Assembly: GCA_902728285.1 (NCBI GenBank)
Contig: CACVBU010001240.1
Coordinates: 186,001-250,000 of the forward strand
Reading direction: 5' to 3'
Source: Clytia hemisphaerica
Lineage: Eukaryota; Cnidaria; Hydrozoa; Leptothecata; Clytiidae
Length of the DNA stretch: 64,000 nt
Shown here piece after piece: positions 48,473-60,640 of this stretch; within the stretch, counting starts at the first letter, position 1; each line of letters opens with the position of its first letter. Made by a program: the position numbers and the translations under genes. The notes beneath the pieces were generated by a model. That model ran no database searches. It saw nothing but the letters and a program-made list of their open reading frames with translations, and was not told the origin of the DNA.

Positions 48473-49459
48473 TAGCCTGGATATCCAGACCGTAAACTAT
48501 TTCACCGTCTAGTTTTTTATAATCTTGTCTCAGGTTTATGCGCTGGTCGAAGTAACTCGTCTACAGGGATATCTGTCCCTGCATATGCGAGTGTCTCTAA
48601 TTGATCAGTACGCGCCCAGTCACTGAGCAGAATTTTTGCGGGGTTTTCGATATTTTTCGATGCGCGCGCATAATTTATGGAAAAAGCTGACATTGCAAAA
48701 AAAGATAAACAAATGAAAATGAAAGCACAGATTCATTTCTAAACAAAATGGCTGATGGAAAGGAGCCTTTATGAATGTGGCTGACGTTTGGATGTAGTTT
48801 AAAGTAGTTTTGAAAGGCTTTTGAGTTTGTAAAAAGAGGTTTTATGGTAAGTAATTATGTGTGTCTGCCTGGGTTTCCAAAGTTTTGAGATTCTGTCAAC
48901 AAGGGTTCACTCAAAATTTCAGAAAAAAAACTCTTACCTCAATATATATACAAAGTTTCTAAAATTTTAGAGTCTGGTGCAACTAAAAAAGTCTGATACA
49001 GTTTGTTTGATACTGCCTGTGAGTGAACCCTTGTTGATAGACTATCAAAACTTTGGAAACCAAGGCAGACACACATAATTACTTACCATAAAACCTCTTT
49101 TACAAACTCGATAAACTTTCAAAACTACTTTAAACTATATCCAAACGCCAGCCACATTCATGAAGGCTCCTTTCCATCAGCCATTTTGTTTAGAAATGAA
49201 CCTGTGTTTTCATTTTCATTTCTTTATCTTTTTATACCATGTCAGCTTTTTCCATAAATTATGCGCGCGCATCGAGAAATATCGAAAAGCCCGCGAAAAT
49301 TCTGCTCAGTGACTGGGCGCGTACTGACCAATTAGAGATACTCGCATATGCAGGGACAGATATCCCTGCAGACGAGTTACTTGGACCAGACCGTAAACCA
49401 GAGACAAGATTATAAAAAACTAGACGGTGAAATAGTTTACGGTCTGGATATCCAGGCTA
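48473..49459. repeat. Foldback element, arms about 440 bp
   Basis: Left arm 48473 to about 48913 and right arm about 49020-49459 are near-complementary, from TAGCCTGGATATCCAGACCG to its inverse. The loop is about 105 bp. Termini belong to MITE family 2. No matching 9-bp duplication was found at the outer ends, so the unit probably arose by rearrangement of two family-2 copies. Such a palindrome may also be an assembly artefact. Confidence 0.75.
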
Positions 49460-49827
49460 ACGCCGTAAGGGCCGATCTACACGATGCGGAGCAATTCTGA
49501 AACAAAAATAGGATATCCTCCACTTGCTAGTGAAGATAAAACTTTCTGTTACATAAAAACATGAAAAAGAAGAAACAGAGGCGAGTTAATTTTCTAAGAA
49601 AACATGGTCAGTCATAGTGATACGTGCAAACTTAATTATGGACTTTGGTGTAATCTTTGGATGTTTTAAATGGTTTAAGATTGTATGGCCGTTTTTTGTT
49701 TATTTCTTTTTTGTTGCCCTGGGTTGGCTAGGAAAGTTTTGGAAACAAGGGTTTGCACTTTCATTCTCTGGGTGTACCAAGCTCTATAATTTTAGAACTT
49801 TGTATGTTGAAGTAAATTTTGTTTTTT

Positions 49828-52381
49828 GCCACCGCAGCGAGCCTGAGGGCGAGCGAGGATGGCAGTCATTGCTTCACGCTAGGATATTGGACACGCATCT
49901 CGAATGTTTGCGCGTTTTTTTTGTTTGTTTGCGTTTGTTAGTATCGTATGTTCCGGCTAATATGATAGCCCGTAAAGTTTACTATCTGATAAGATTTATA
50001 GCGTTTCCCTTTTAGCATGTGTAGCGGACGTTTTTCCTTGCTTTAACTTTAGCGCTTTAACCGCTCAAACGATAACGAATTTTGGATGACAGATGCAGGT
50101 AATTTTTTAGTAAAGAAAGTCACGCTTTTTGACGAGAAGCAGACATTATGAAAAGCTCTCTCTCTACTGTACTCAGTTCAGTACTCACTCAGTAGTCTAG
50201 CAGTCGATTTGCATTACTTTTAACAAAACATCTATATATAAACCAGTGTTACAAGAAATGGTTGATGATGAAGTTTTATTATTATTCTTTACCGGATTTG
50301 ATGCTTCGTTTGGTTTGGCATGAGAGATGCAATCTCTTTCTTGAAAAAACAGGACATTTTATCAACTTTCACAACAAACTTATCTCAATTTTGGCCGTAT
50401 ATTTACACAATTTCTAACAAGGACGCTATATTTGTGGATAAATCTGACCATTATATTTGAAAAATTAAATACTTGCAACATCAAAAAAGTTTGAACTCAC
50501 TTTTTTATCTGTTTATGATGGTTGTCCAGATGGTAGACTTTAGGTAGATACGGCGCCCAAATGGTTGTGGTTGGATAAGAACTGGTTAGCTTTGAAGTAA
50601 AAATTTAAACCCGGAGCGGAATTTACTGATTAATGATTGAATTTCCCTTGGTATTTTAAAATGCATTCTAAACGTGGAAAACTTTTGGTTGTGAATTTGG
50701 ACATTTTCTTGCACGTGGGTTTTAAAACATGGAAATTTTTGCTGTGAATTTGGACATTTTCTTGCATGTGCGTTTAACATGTGGAAAACCTTTGGTTGTG
50801 AATTTAGACATCTTTTTATGTGCGTTTAAAACGTGGAAATTTTTGCTGTTAATTTGGTCATATTTTCTTCCACGTGCATTTTAAACGTGAAAAACCTTTG
50901 GTTGTGAATTTGGACATTTTCTTCCACACGCGTTTAAAACGTGGAAAACTTTTGGTTGTGAATTTGGACATTTTCTTCCACGTGCGTTTAAAACATGCAA
51001 ATTTTTGCTATGAATTTGGACACTTTCTTCCACGTGCGTTTAAAACGTGGAAATTTTTACTGTGAATTTGGATATTTTCTTCCACGTGCGTTTAAAATGT
51101 GGAAATTTTTGTTTCACTTATGTCGTTAACATTTAAATTTTACTTCCACATGCATTTAAAAAATGTAGAAAAGTTTTCCTGTCAGGCAAAAATAAAAAAA
51201 TGAGTATTTTCGGAATGTGGGTGACAAAAAAAAGCTTTCAATGCGGCCGGCCAGAAAAAAAAATTTATTTGCTTTTTTTGATAACTTAAGTAATAAGATC
51301 ATTGAAATAGAACTTTAAAGATAACTTTATGTACTTAGACAGTATTCGCAGTATGAAGTAAGCCCTGAATATACTAATGTATCAACTACTAACAAACAAA
51401 TCTTGATTTACAAGTGGGAATATCTATAACCAAACTACTTTGATAGCTTGAATGCTCCAACTTGACTTGTTTATGATGAACTATATAGATGAACCCATAG
51501 TCTGCGGCTTGGTCATACAATTATTATTTTTCACCCGGCCGTATTCCGGAAACACTACATTTTTTTATTTTCGCCTCAATTGAAAATTTTTTCAAGCAAT
51601 TTCCTGGCATGACGACTTTTTTTCTTTTTGATATTTTTGGAAATTATGAATACCAATTTTTTGCTTTTGCAGCATGCTTTTGAAAATTATAAAATGGATT
51701 CTGCTAGGGGAATTTTTTCCTTTCGATGTTCTTTTAGAATATGATAATGTTTCCCAGTATATATGAGATTTTTTTTGTTCTTTTGCATTTCACTTTTTTT
51801 TATATAAGAACCAGTTAAATTTTTCTGAGCCTCAACTGTTCTTTTTTTTTTTCACTTTTGAGCCTCTAATCATGTTCTTATTAATAGGATGTAAGTGACG
51901 TATTTTAGGCATTATACCCAATTTTTATTACTTTGACCCCTAAATTGCTTGAAATTGAGTTGTTTCAGGCTCAGCATTGTTCTTAAATTGTTCTTTATTT
52001 GGCGATTTTGAGGAAACATGAAATATTCGAATTTTCGAGCTACGATTGTGGGAAATTACAAATTTGGGAATCGAGGATTTTTTCCTGTAGGGATACGAAA
52101 TCAGAACAAAGGTCACATGTCAAAACATTAAACCATAACAAATATGGCAGACTTTCTTTGTTTCTATTGTTTTCAAGTTTGTTTTTGTCACTAATATTGA
52201 TTGTTTCTTTTAATGACACGTGGTATGCGTAGTGTTTACATCTTACTACTTTTGTGTCCCTTTAAATACGCAACAAAACTCCTTGAGAAATGTCATTTAC
52301 TAGTAAAACATTATTGGACCTTCAAATGACTAAATGTTTGTATTAAAAGACGGTGGCAGTTGGTGGCAACTATGACCTAGT
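49828..52381 (-). mobile_element. Minisatellite-bearing element, copy 2 (Helitron-like?)
   Basis: A 2.55-kb insert in the family-2 MITE. It begins GCCACCGCAGCGAGCCTGAG and ends with CGGTGGCAGTTGGTGGCAAC followed by TATGACCTAG and a T. The GCCACCG/CGGTGGC pair is inverted and the 3' CTAG fits the CTRR ending of Helitrons, with T following. No target duplication is seen. The core (about 50245-52010) is the inverse of 16590-17985. A 132-codon open frame at 49617-50015 crosses the junction and is not a gene. Confidence 0.5.
50660..51130 (-). repeat. 52-bp minisatellite, second array
   Basis: About nine tandem copies of the same 52-bp unit as at 17150-17620, in reverse orientation (tgtgaatttggacattttct / tccacgtgcgtttaaaacgt / ggaaatttttgc). 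Confidence 0.85.
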
Positions 52382-52412
52382 TCTAAAATTATGAGCTTGG
52401 ATATCCAGACTA

Positions 52413-52480
52413 CAGTAAAACCTAAACCACTAATTAACGGACACTCAATTAAGTGGACAATTTTTTTTTAGTGTGGAAAC
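52413..52480 (+). mobile_element. pogo/Tigger-like terminus
   Basis: TA then CAGTAAAACCTAAACCACTA and ATTAACGGACACTCAATTAA matches the end of the Tigger-like MITE at 37958-38517. The opposite end was not found nearby. Confidence 0.5.
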
Positions 52481-52739
52481 TATTCTAGTCGTGAGTTGGG
52501 AAGTTGAAAGCGTGAGTTGGGGAGTTGAAAAATTACCAGGGCCACCGAGAAATAATAACATCCATCAAAAGTAAGTAAATGTAATATGAGAGTAATATAT
52601 AACACATTATAACATGTATAATACATAACACCTGTATAATATGCCCATTTCCCTTAAACACGTGCGCTGAGACTATCGAAAGCTATCTTCTAACTGTCAA
52701 TTCATATCCATTTATATTTCAAACATCACATTGAGTATA

Positions 52740-52806
52740 AATCTAATTTTTGTTTGAAGTGACTCTAGACTCGTTGTTTTTGAAGTGACTCTAGACTCGT
52801 TGTTTC
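52740..52806 (+). repeat. 26-bp tandem duplication
   Basis: gaagtgactctagactcgtt followed by gttttt occurs twice in a row just upstream of the C2H2 pseudogene. Confidence 0.8.
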
Positions 52807-53007
52807 ACTACGATTTTTGCTAGGGAAATATTTATCCGCATCTTTGCGGCTCTTGTTTTTTCTTAAACTAGCAGAACTTCATTTTATTTATTTGCTGAAG
52901 GTTTAGAATTCTTGTTTGTTATAGATAAACAGAAAAATAGTGATGAATGATAAAAAATACAAGCGTAAGGGCTGTGTAAGAGACTTTCTCACAGACAGAC
53001 AAAACAC

Positions 53008-56000
53008 AGTCATGAGCTATCCTGTTTGAAGAAAAAAGATCATGTATGTGGTAAATGTGCATTTAGTCGTACTGATGTTTTGGTCAGGCATTTCAAATCT
53101 TGTAAAGGTGATAAAATCAAAGTGTACAAATGCAGTAATTGTGAGAAAGATTTTGATAGGCCAGCAAATCTTGAGCGCCACAAGACAATTCACAACAAGC
53201 AAAAATTCAGCTGCCTGAAATGTGGCAAAGAGTACGAACGTCCAGATCATTATGAATCACATGTACAAAAGTGTGATCCCAGCAAAAAGAAAGAGAGAAC
53301 CAAAAGGAAATCAAGTAATGATCATGTCGAAAGCTTTGATTTTCACCAAGAAGATTGGGACTTACATCACTTATCAATGGCTTTTGATGAACAAGTGAGT
53401 TAAATGTTTTAAAAAGACCCATGTCTACATTTTCCAATTTTTCGTTTTGTTGACAACCATTATTTTAGAATTCCCTATACTCTATTTAGCTATTAGCTAA
53501 GCTAGGTTTTTTTTATCTCATGGTACGGGAACAAACAGCAGCTTATCAGAAACAGAAGTTAATAGAGAAGAACATGAAGAAGCAAATGTCGAGGTTTGTG
53601 AATTGAAGATTATTATTTTAGTGAAAATGTAGATAAATGTGTCTATTATAGCAGTTGTAAAATGGCATACACATATTCTAATAGTCTAAAATTCAGAACT
53701 CTTTATTTAACAGATAGTGGTTCCAGTTAACGAGAATGAAAATGGAGAAAGTCAGTTGTTAGATTCAAGAGGCAAAAGGTATGAAAAATTTAGTTGAGTA
53801 TTAGAATCTAAAACTAAAAAGACATTCTACAAATTTGGTCCGGATTTAGTTAAATAGTCGTTTTCCTCTATCATTAGTCTTGCCTACTTAATAAAGATTA
53901 AAATTCAGAACATTTTAGAAAATTTATTCTGCTTTAAGGAACCTCAAACGGCAGCTAAAGCTCCAACTCCTGTCTCAAGCCCCATGACACCAAACACAAG
54001 AAAGAGGAAAAACCGTTTGTCTTAGCTCTTGACAAATCAAATAATTGAATAGGATCTTTGTAAAGAAGATCAGGTTGATGGGCTATCACTCGCGTTAAAG
54101 CAACTCTCACTTTATGATCGGACGGGATTTGTTAGGAAACCAACAAAAGCTGGAAGAAAATTGACACCTTTTGAGGTTCGCGAAGCAATATGGAATTTTT
54201 GGCATGCTAATAGCCAGGAATCGACAAATACCACCCAATTAGCTAAGCTCCGCGTTGCTGATCGACCTAAAATCTAAACTGACTTAGATTTCATGCCTAG
54301 CGTTTCAGTTATTCAGCAACGAAACAGAGATTTCTATCAAATCATATGGAAGACAGTTGATTCAACTTTTCAGTCCTTGTAAGTACCTGAAGGAAAACCC
54401 TGATTTGAAAGCTTCCCGGGGAACCTTCTTTGCACTCAAACCTTTTTACGTTAGACACCCCTCAAATAGGGACCTCGAGATGTGCTGCTGCAAGAAGCAC
54501 CTACATGGTTGATGGTTAATAGCTGCACTTGTAGATTGTGCTAAGAAACAGAAGATGATGTGCTGCTGCAAGAAGCACCTACATGGTCGATGGTTAATAG
54601 CTGCACTTGTAGATTGTGCTAAGAAACAGAAGATCAAATTGCCATTTCACGACTTCCAAACGTTTTTCCAACATCTGACATCTGATTGCGCTCAAGAAGA
54701 AACAACTTACATTCATGGAACTGCACTCCAGATAAAAAACCATCTGTAATGAGGTTGAGTCTAAATGGAAGAGTCTTATGGATGATCTTACAACTAAATC
54801 GAATGAAAATATTGTTGCTTCCATGCAGTCATTTGAAAAGCTTCCATACACTACTAAAAAGGGGGAAATAAACAGAAATTAAAAGCTGTGAAAAATGATT
54901 TGAACATAAAAATGATCCTTGAATTCATTGATGCAGATTTGATTAAACTGATTCATCACAGAAACCAATTGAAACATTACGGTACAGTTAATAATGAAAT
55001 GTTTCATGCTGCTTATCTTGACATCGACTTCGCAGAGAATCTAACTGTTCCAGTGAAGTGTGAACTCTAGTCACTCCATTGGTCCAAACAACAGGTATCG
55101 ATCCATTCTGGACTGCTGAAATACTCTGGGGAAAAGTAGTACCACCCTTATTTTTCAGATTCAAGAAAACATGACCAAGTGTTAGCGAAAATTGCTATTG
55201 AGGAGATTCTTGAAGAAGTCGATCTTGATGATGATGTATTCATAATAATTGAAAGTGATAATTTTAGTAATCAGTATAAATCTCCACAGCACTTTTATCA
55301 CATCCAAATGACAGCAGATAAGTTGAACAAAACAATTATACACATATATTATATAGCAGGCCACGGGAAAGGAGAGGTAGACCATGTGGGTGGGGTAGCA
55401 AAAGTAGCTATAAGACGTAAAATAGCTGCAGGGAAGTTCATGTCATCGTCAGCTGAAATGGTTGACTTTCTGGACAAAAAGTCTGAGAGTGAAATACACC
55501 CAACCTACTATGTTAAAGAAATTGATACCAAAGTGCTTGATGCTGAGCGAACAACAGTACACAGAATGAAATTTCCTGGGATTAACAGTTCAACCAAATT
55601 TCAAGTCATAATTTTCACACCTAAATCAACCACTATTAAAGTAGACTGGGAATCCAGTCGTTTATAACGTTTTTGTTGAAAGCGGGAAATTTTTATGTCG
55701 GGATACGGTTAAAATAAACGACTGGGCTAAGGTGGTTTCCGTAGCTTACGGGAGTTCCAGCAGGGCCCGCAGATTTCTGCGGGGTGAGAAAACAATCATA
55801 TACAACAAAATACATAAACAAATAAAAATTTCAGCCAATGAGAATTTCTAAGTGAAAGAAAAAAAAACAAACCAAAACAAACCAACAAGACCCCCTGAAA
55901 ATGTTATCCAAAAACATGAAAAAAGAGAATTTTTATGAAAAGTTTGTTGTGCACAAAATATTCTAGACGACTATATTGATGCTCCTGACAAGTTTTCTAC

Positions 56001-56587
56001 TTCCTATTTTTTACTGAGTTAAGTCGTCTAGCATGCTAGACTACTATTAAAGCAGCCTGTAGATTGTATTTGTGAATTGTGCAAAGTGGAATATGGCTCT
56101 TGCAGTCTCTTCAAAGAATACGACCTCATCTATGGAGATTTAAACCAAGTTAACTTGAGATCGAAAGTTAATTTCACAGACGAAATCGACACTAATGACG
56201 AGTTTCAAGAAGATGATGAAGACGAAGCATCCCCAATCACTGATTTGATCACTGTTTACTCGTTTCTTGCTGTGGCTGCTGATAAAAATTCTTCTGATAC
56301 ATTTCGGATAATAAAGGTGACAGCTACAGATTGTGTTAGTGAAGTGGAAAAGGCATGGATTCTACCAGGTGTTGAGGATCTAGAAGGACATTTTTTAAGA
56401 AAGGATTGCTGAAAATAACAATTTGGGTATAAAATACAGGATCTCAAAGGAGAAAACTTTCTTCTACAAAGAAAGTATTGTTTACCCGTATGTTAACATC
56501 AAGGCTGATAAGAAATCGTTCTCTCTTTCAATTGAGGACTTAACTGAAATTATACATTTCATTGAAAAGAGTGGTTTCAGACATTAG
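53008..56587 (+). pseudogene. C2H2 zinc-finger / transposase-like pseudogene
   Basis: First exon about 53008-53394 has three C2H2-type fingers (CGKC...H...C, CSNCEKDF...RHKTIH, CLKCGKEY...H...C). Short exons follow (53712-53778 and others). The body (53939 onward) has motifs I recall from a large transposon-linked invertebrate family: LKPFYVRHPSNRDLEMCCCK, DFAENLTVPVK, IIIESDNFSNQYKS, AGHGKGEVDHVGGVAKVAIR. SDN and the HGKG..DHVGG motif suggest a DDE-like nuclease core, by inference. It is dead: stops near 54024, 54276 and 54512 (CGA to TGA), a 78-bp in-frame tandem duplication at 54479-54634, frameshifts near 54710, 55070 and 56400, and a MITE at 55642-56043. The last part (CELCKVEYGSC ... 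SGFRH) ends at TAG 56585. Confidence 0.75.
55642..56043 (-). mobile_element. MITE, family 1, copy 2 (9-bp TSD)
   Basis: A 402-bp element, inverted relative to 125-517. It begins TAGACTGGGAATCCAGTCG and ends GTCGTCTAGCATGCTAGACTA. It is flanked by the perfect 9-bp duplication CTATTAAAG (55633-55641, 56044-56052). Both ends are palindromic (GACTGGGAATCCAGTC; TAGTCTAGCATGCTAGACTA). It interrupts the coding region of the C2H2/transposase-like pseudogene, so it inserted after that gene arrived. Confidence 0.9.
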
Positions 56588-58620
56588 TAATCGTATCTGA
56601 TTACTTATACATTGATTATCAATAAGTCTTATGTAATCAATAAGTTTTATGTAATATATACTAAACATATCCTTTTGACATTCTATTTACTTATAGTGTT
56701 GCGTTCTTCAGTGTTGTGTTTTCAGTTATACTGAAAGTAAGCCATATTTTCTGCTCACACAACATTTCTCTTTTTGACTTCTGCAACTTCTTACTGTTGT
56801 TTGCAGGCCTTGTAGATATTTAAACAGAAATTAGCTTGGTTCCATTTCTAATTCATTGTTGTGTTAGCTTTCATTGGTCTTTACATGATAATGATAATGT
56901 CAGCCACCTAAACAGCTCAAACAATAGCTTATTTTTCCTTTGTTTTTAATTATATTCATTGATCTGAAGGTTAAGATTAGTTTATCATAGTTGACTTCAT
57001 TCATTACTATTCAAAAAACATTTCAAACAATATTCATTCATTACATTACATTTTTATTATTTTACATATAAGCGCAACATGGGAATAATTTAAGTAATAT
57101 CTTCTGTAAGCCACATTTTCTGCTCATTCAACAAATTTCAGTGAACTTCTATGTTACACTAGTAGTGTATGTTTACTTTTGGTTACTTTCAAACCATTTC
57201 CCAGCATCTGAGGTGCCATAGCTTATTATCTATTAACTTTTGAAAAAAAAAATAGTTCAAATGTAAGCCACAAAAAAGTACATTTAACAACACAAAAGTA
57301 TGTACATTTAACACTTTTTGGAAAATTCAGCCTTTCTTCTTTAAAGTCTAAAAGGTCCCATTCAGATATCACATATTCAATATTACACTAAAAAAACTAG
57401 AATTTTTGAGCTGCAGCCACAATTTTGACTCAAATAACAATTTTTTTTAATCATATCTCCACGTCGAGGTCTATTACCCTGTGAAATCTGACTCAAAAAA
57501 TATGAAGAGTTATTCCAAAGAAGTTGATTTTGAGCATTTTTACAATGTCACACTATTTTTGATCAGCATCTTTGGTGCATCATAAGATAGCATACCACTA
57601 ACACACCAATTCCCAAACTTTAGCATTGGTGTTGGGTAATGATGATTTGCCTTCTTCTTTGCCTTCGAATTTACATATTAGTAATCTGCCACCCTATTTT
57701 TTGCCCACCTCTGTGGACCCCTTTGTCTTACTTCATCATCTTCCTCTCTTCAATCCCTTGAAGCAGATGATGAAATGAGTGTTTCCCTCCTTTGATCTAA
57801 ACCAAAAACTTTTTCTTTGTTTTTGTTGTTGTTGGTCTGTGGTCAAAAGTTACTCCTCACTTGAAAATTACACTGATTAAGTATAGTTAGGGAAATTTCT
57901 AGCATCTAATGGTATTTTTGTATCGATCCTTCGTCCGATTTACGATAGATTAAGTATAGACAGATGTAGGCATGATCATTTTACAGTTTTACAAATCATG
58001 AATATTACACTATTGATCTTTCAAATTTACTTTACAATACTATCTTTCGTTTTCCTACTGATCTATATGTGCGAAATAATCAGACGTATTTGCTACGTAT
58101 TTGTATTGAGTCTATCATCCGTGCTACCTCCTGTACCTCATAGTGCTCTTTCAATAGAATCCCAATTTGTGTGCTACATTAAAGTTATCTATAATTCTTA
58201 TAAGGGGCTTATAAAGCCAAACTTGTCGAAATAATATTATTGAAAAATTTTACCATGTACAGTATAACATTTCAAAATAGTAATTATAGTAATATGTACA
58301 CTTTTTGTATATAGATAATATTTCCAAATTATTTATTATGGACAAATCTTTCAGATATGACGTCATATTAACTTTTATTTTCACCACCCAACATCTAAAT
58401 GGTAACCTTTTTATTTCGACCACTAAGTTGATATCGTGATAATGGTGGGGATTTTAACTTTCAAAAACCGTTTTCCCATCACTTTTTTGTCAAATCCTGT
58501 ATATTAAAATCAGTTCATCCCGTCACTTCCTAAATGTACAAACCCCTATAGCTATAATCGGTACTACGGAATTTTTCGGTTTTTGCCTCCTACCAAATAT
58601 TCAAATCTCCGCAAAAATTT
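56588..58620. other. No gene recognised
   Basis: AT-rich, with a possible 3' untranslated region of the preceding pseudogene. A 78-codon open frame at 57998-58234 (+) is hydrophobic but lacks any known motif or splice context. I do not call it. Confidence 0.4.
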
Positions 58621-58624
58621 TAGG

Positions 58625-58910
58625 GCGTTTAAAAAACTTTTCGCTTACGAACACGAGACTTTCGTATCGTGCGTAACCCCTTTTACAATTGATTAAACGT
58701 ATGTGAACAATCTTTTCGAAAATCTTGTCGAAAATTGGCAATATGGATATTGGCCTGTATTTTTTGATATCATTCTTGGCACCGATTTTGAAAAGAGGAA
58801 TTACTTTTGAAAGTTTTAACTTACTTGGAAAATTTGAAGTGGTAATCGAATGATTGATGATATGACTTAAAACTGGAGAGATCAGGTCACTTACTTATCT
58901 GGTACCCAGA
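58625..58910 (-). mobile_element. LINE reverse-transcriptase fragment
   Basis: Minus strand 58905-58707 encodes a reverse-transcriptase N-terminal segment with SNFPSKLKLSKVIPLFKIGA and YRPISILPIFDKIFEKIVH, the hallmark YRPISLL region of CR1/L2/Jockey LINEs. It is followed (58705-58630) by a repeat also found at 15613-15690. Rest of the element absent. Confidence 0.8.
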
Positions 58911-60080
58911 TGGTGAAATTTTCATCTGACACGCTAAAGCTCTAAAGATTGGGAAAATTTTCAATATCTGCAAGGTTTACATTACGTAATTTAGCGAGAC
59001 CGCGTCAAGAATTTTGCAGCGGGAGGTCTGGTGGAGGTCTGGTAACTCAGACCTCGTTTTCGGGATTGGCGGGTCCAACCGAAATACTTTTAGCTTTACG
59101 GGCATGGGCTGTTGAACCCAACTGGGGATGCGGCACATCAAAGGCCGACTTTCATTCCTTTCCGATGGGAAATTGACCCGCTTCCTTTAGAGCTTTATCG
59201 TGGGCGGCCGCCAATCCGCCATCGGAATATCAGAAAAGTCACTTACTTGTTTGATTACAGAAATTCGGAAAGTTATAAATTTCTCGTTGAACAAGTTAAT
59301 GAGATCCATTACTTCAAACTGATTAGTAGAGTTAAAGTAGTCAATTCTTTTCTTGCCTTTCTTTAAAAGAGAGTAATTATGTTGTATTTACCTTTAAAGG
59401 AACTAAATATAGAATTAGTAAAGATTATGGGGATATATTATGGTGTTTTCGGATGCCATTTTGTCAGAAAATTTTGATAACTCTGGACAATTTTTTGGTA
59501 AAATGTTTTTCAAATTAGCCACAATCAAAAATATTTTTCAGTCGCGTCCTCCAATTATTCCCCGTATCTCTCGAATTTTTCCCCAAAATTTCCCGATTTT
59601 AAGCCGAGTTTGACCAACGACCGGGGATTTTTGACGCGATTCAAAAAAGTTTTTGAAGACTAAACATGGATAAACTTTCCTAAATGCTGTAATTTCCATA
59701 TGACTTAATTAAGAATCTATAGTTTAAAGGTTCTAGTTTATTCATAGGCAAAAAAACTGTGGACTTATGATGCAGTTAGCATAATTCACGGTCTATTTGA
59801 ATGATTGATGTTTTTCACCTTAGATTCCCGCAAAGTCATTGACAAAACTAGTGACTCTTTTTTATTTAGTTCTAGCAACAGTTGCTATTCTTGCCCGTGT
59901 CAATTTTCTATACCATATATATGCTTTTACGAAATAAATTAGTTCTTTCAATGATTCGGCAGACGTGACATCCAGTTTGTGGGCAAAATAGCAAATGTTT
60001 CAAGCTGAAAAGCAAATTGTAAATGAGCTGCTTATTTCCACTTTACAGCTAGCTGTATTTAAAACTTAAAATCAAATCGG
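58911..60080. other. No gene recognised
   Basis: Short overlapping open frames at about 58949-59366 (+) contain no known motif. The remainder is AT-rich. Confidence 0.4.
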
Positions 60081-60087
60081 CAAGATA

Positions 60088-60259
60088 CAGTTGAATCTCG
60101 ATAAGTAGTACCTTCTCACGGGACCGAGAAAAAGTGGTATTATTTAGCCGCATAATACTTATCTGAAGGGTTTTAAACCTTTCTCAAGGGACCGTAGTAA
60201 AGTGATATCACTTAGCCAAGTACTACTTATCTGTGGTGCTACTTAACGGCATTCAACTG
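60088..60259. mobile_element. pogo/Tc1-like MITE, TA target
   Basis: A 172-bp element with inverted ends CAGTTGAATCTCGATAAGTA and TACTTAACGGCATTCAACTG, flanked by TA (60086-60087, 60260-60261). Inside, CAAGGGACCG/CACGGGACCGAG motifs repeat. Confidence 0.8.
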
Positions 60260-60379
60260 TAAAACAAAAGACTAGTAACTACTTTCTTCTTCTTTTTTTT
60301 GTTCCTTCTTCTATGGCAGAATAGAAATAAATATCGATTGATTCACAAATAAACAATTAACTTGAGCTAAAAACTCTAC

Positions 60380-60640
60380 AAACGCCGGGTACCCTCTTTT
60401 GAGCCCTGATTTCTCCCTAGAAAACGCAGGGCTCCCTCTAGAAACGCTGGATTCCCTCTTTTGAGCTCTGGATTCCCTTTAGAATAGAAACAATGGATAC
60501 CCTTGTTTGAGCCCCAGAATCCCTCTAGAATCGCCGGATACCTTTTTTTAAGCCCCGGATTCTCTCTGGAGTTGCTGGATTCCCTCTGTTAAGCCTTGTT
60601 TTTTTTCTAAAGAAACGCCCGGTTCCCTCTACCTTATGAC
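60380..60640 (+). repeat. Degenerate tandem repeat, about 60-bp unit
   Basis: About five imperfect copies with GGATTCCCTCTTTTGAGCCC and CTCTAGAAACGC. Confidence 0.65.

Larger units (their letters stand above)
49446..52410. mobile_element. Family-2 MITE split by a 2.55-kb insertion
   Basis: Starting inside the end of the foldback, 49460-49827 matches the complement of the 42681-43211 copy (CCGTAAGGGCC, GAGCAATTCT, CCAAGCTCTATAATTTTAG). The sequence breaks at GTTTTTT (49827) and resumes at CTAAAATTATGAGCTTGG (52383), ending TATCCAGACTA at about 52412. Everything between was inserted. Confidence 0.65.

Noticed and set aside
49617..50015. 132-codon frame (+) as a membrane protein gene
   Set aside because: It spans the junction of a MITE and its insertion at 49828, so it cannot be an inherited gene.
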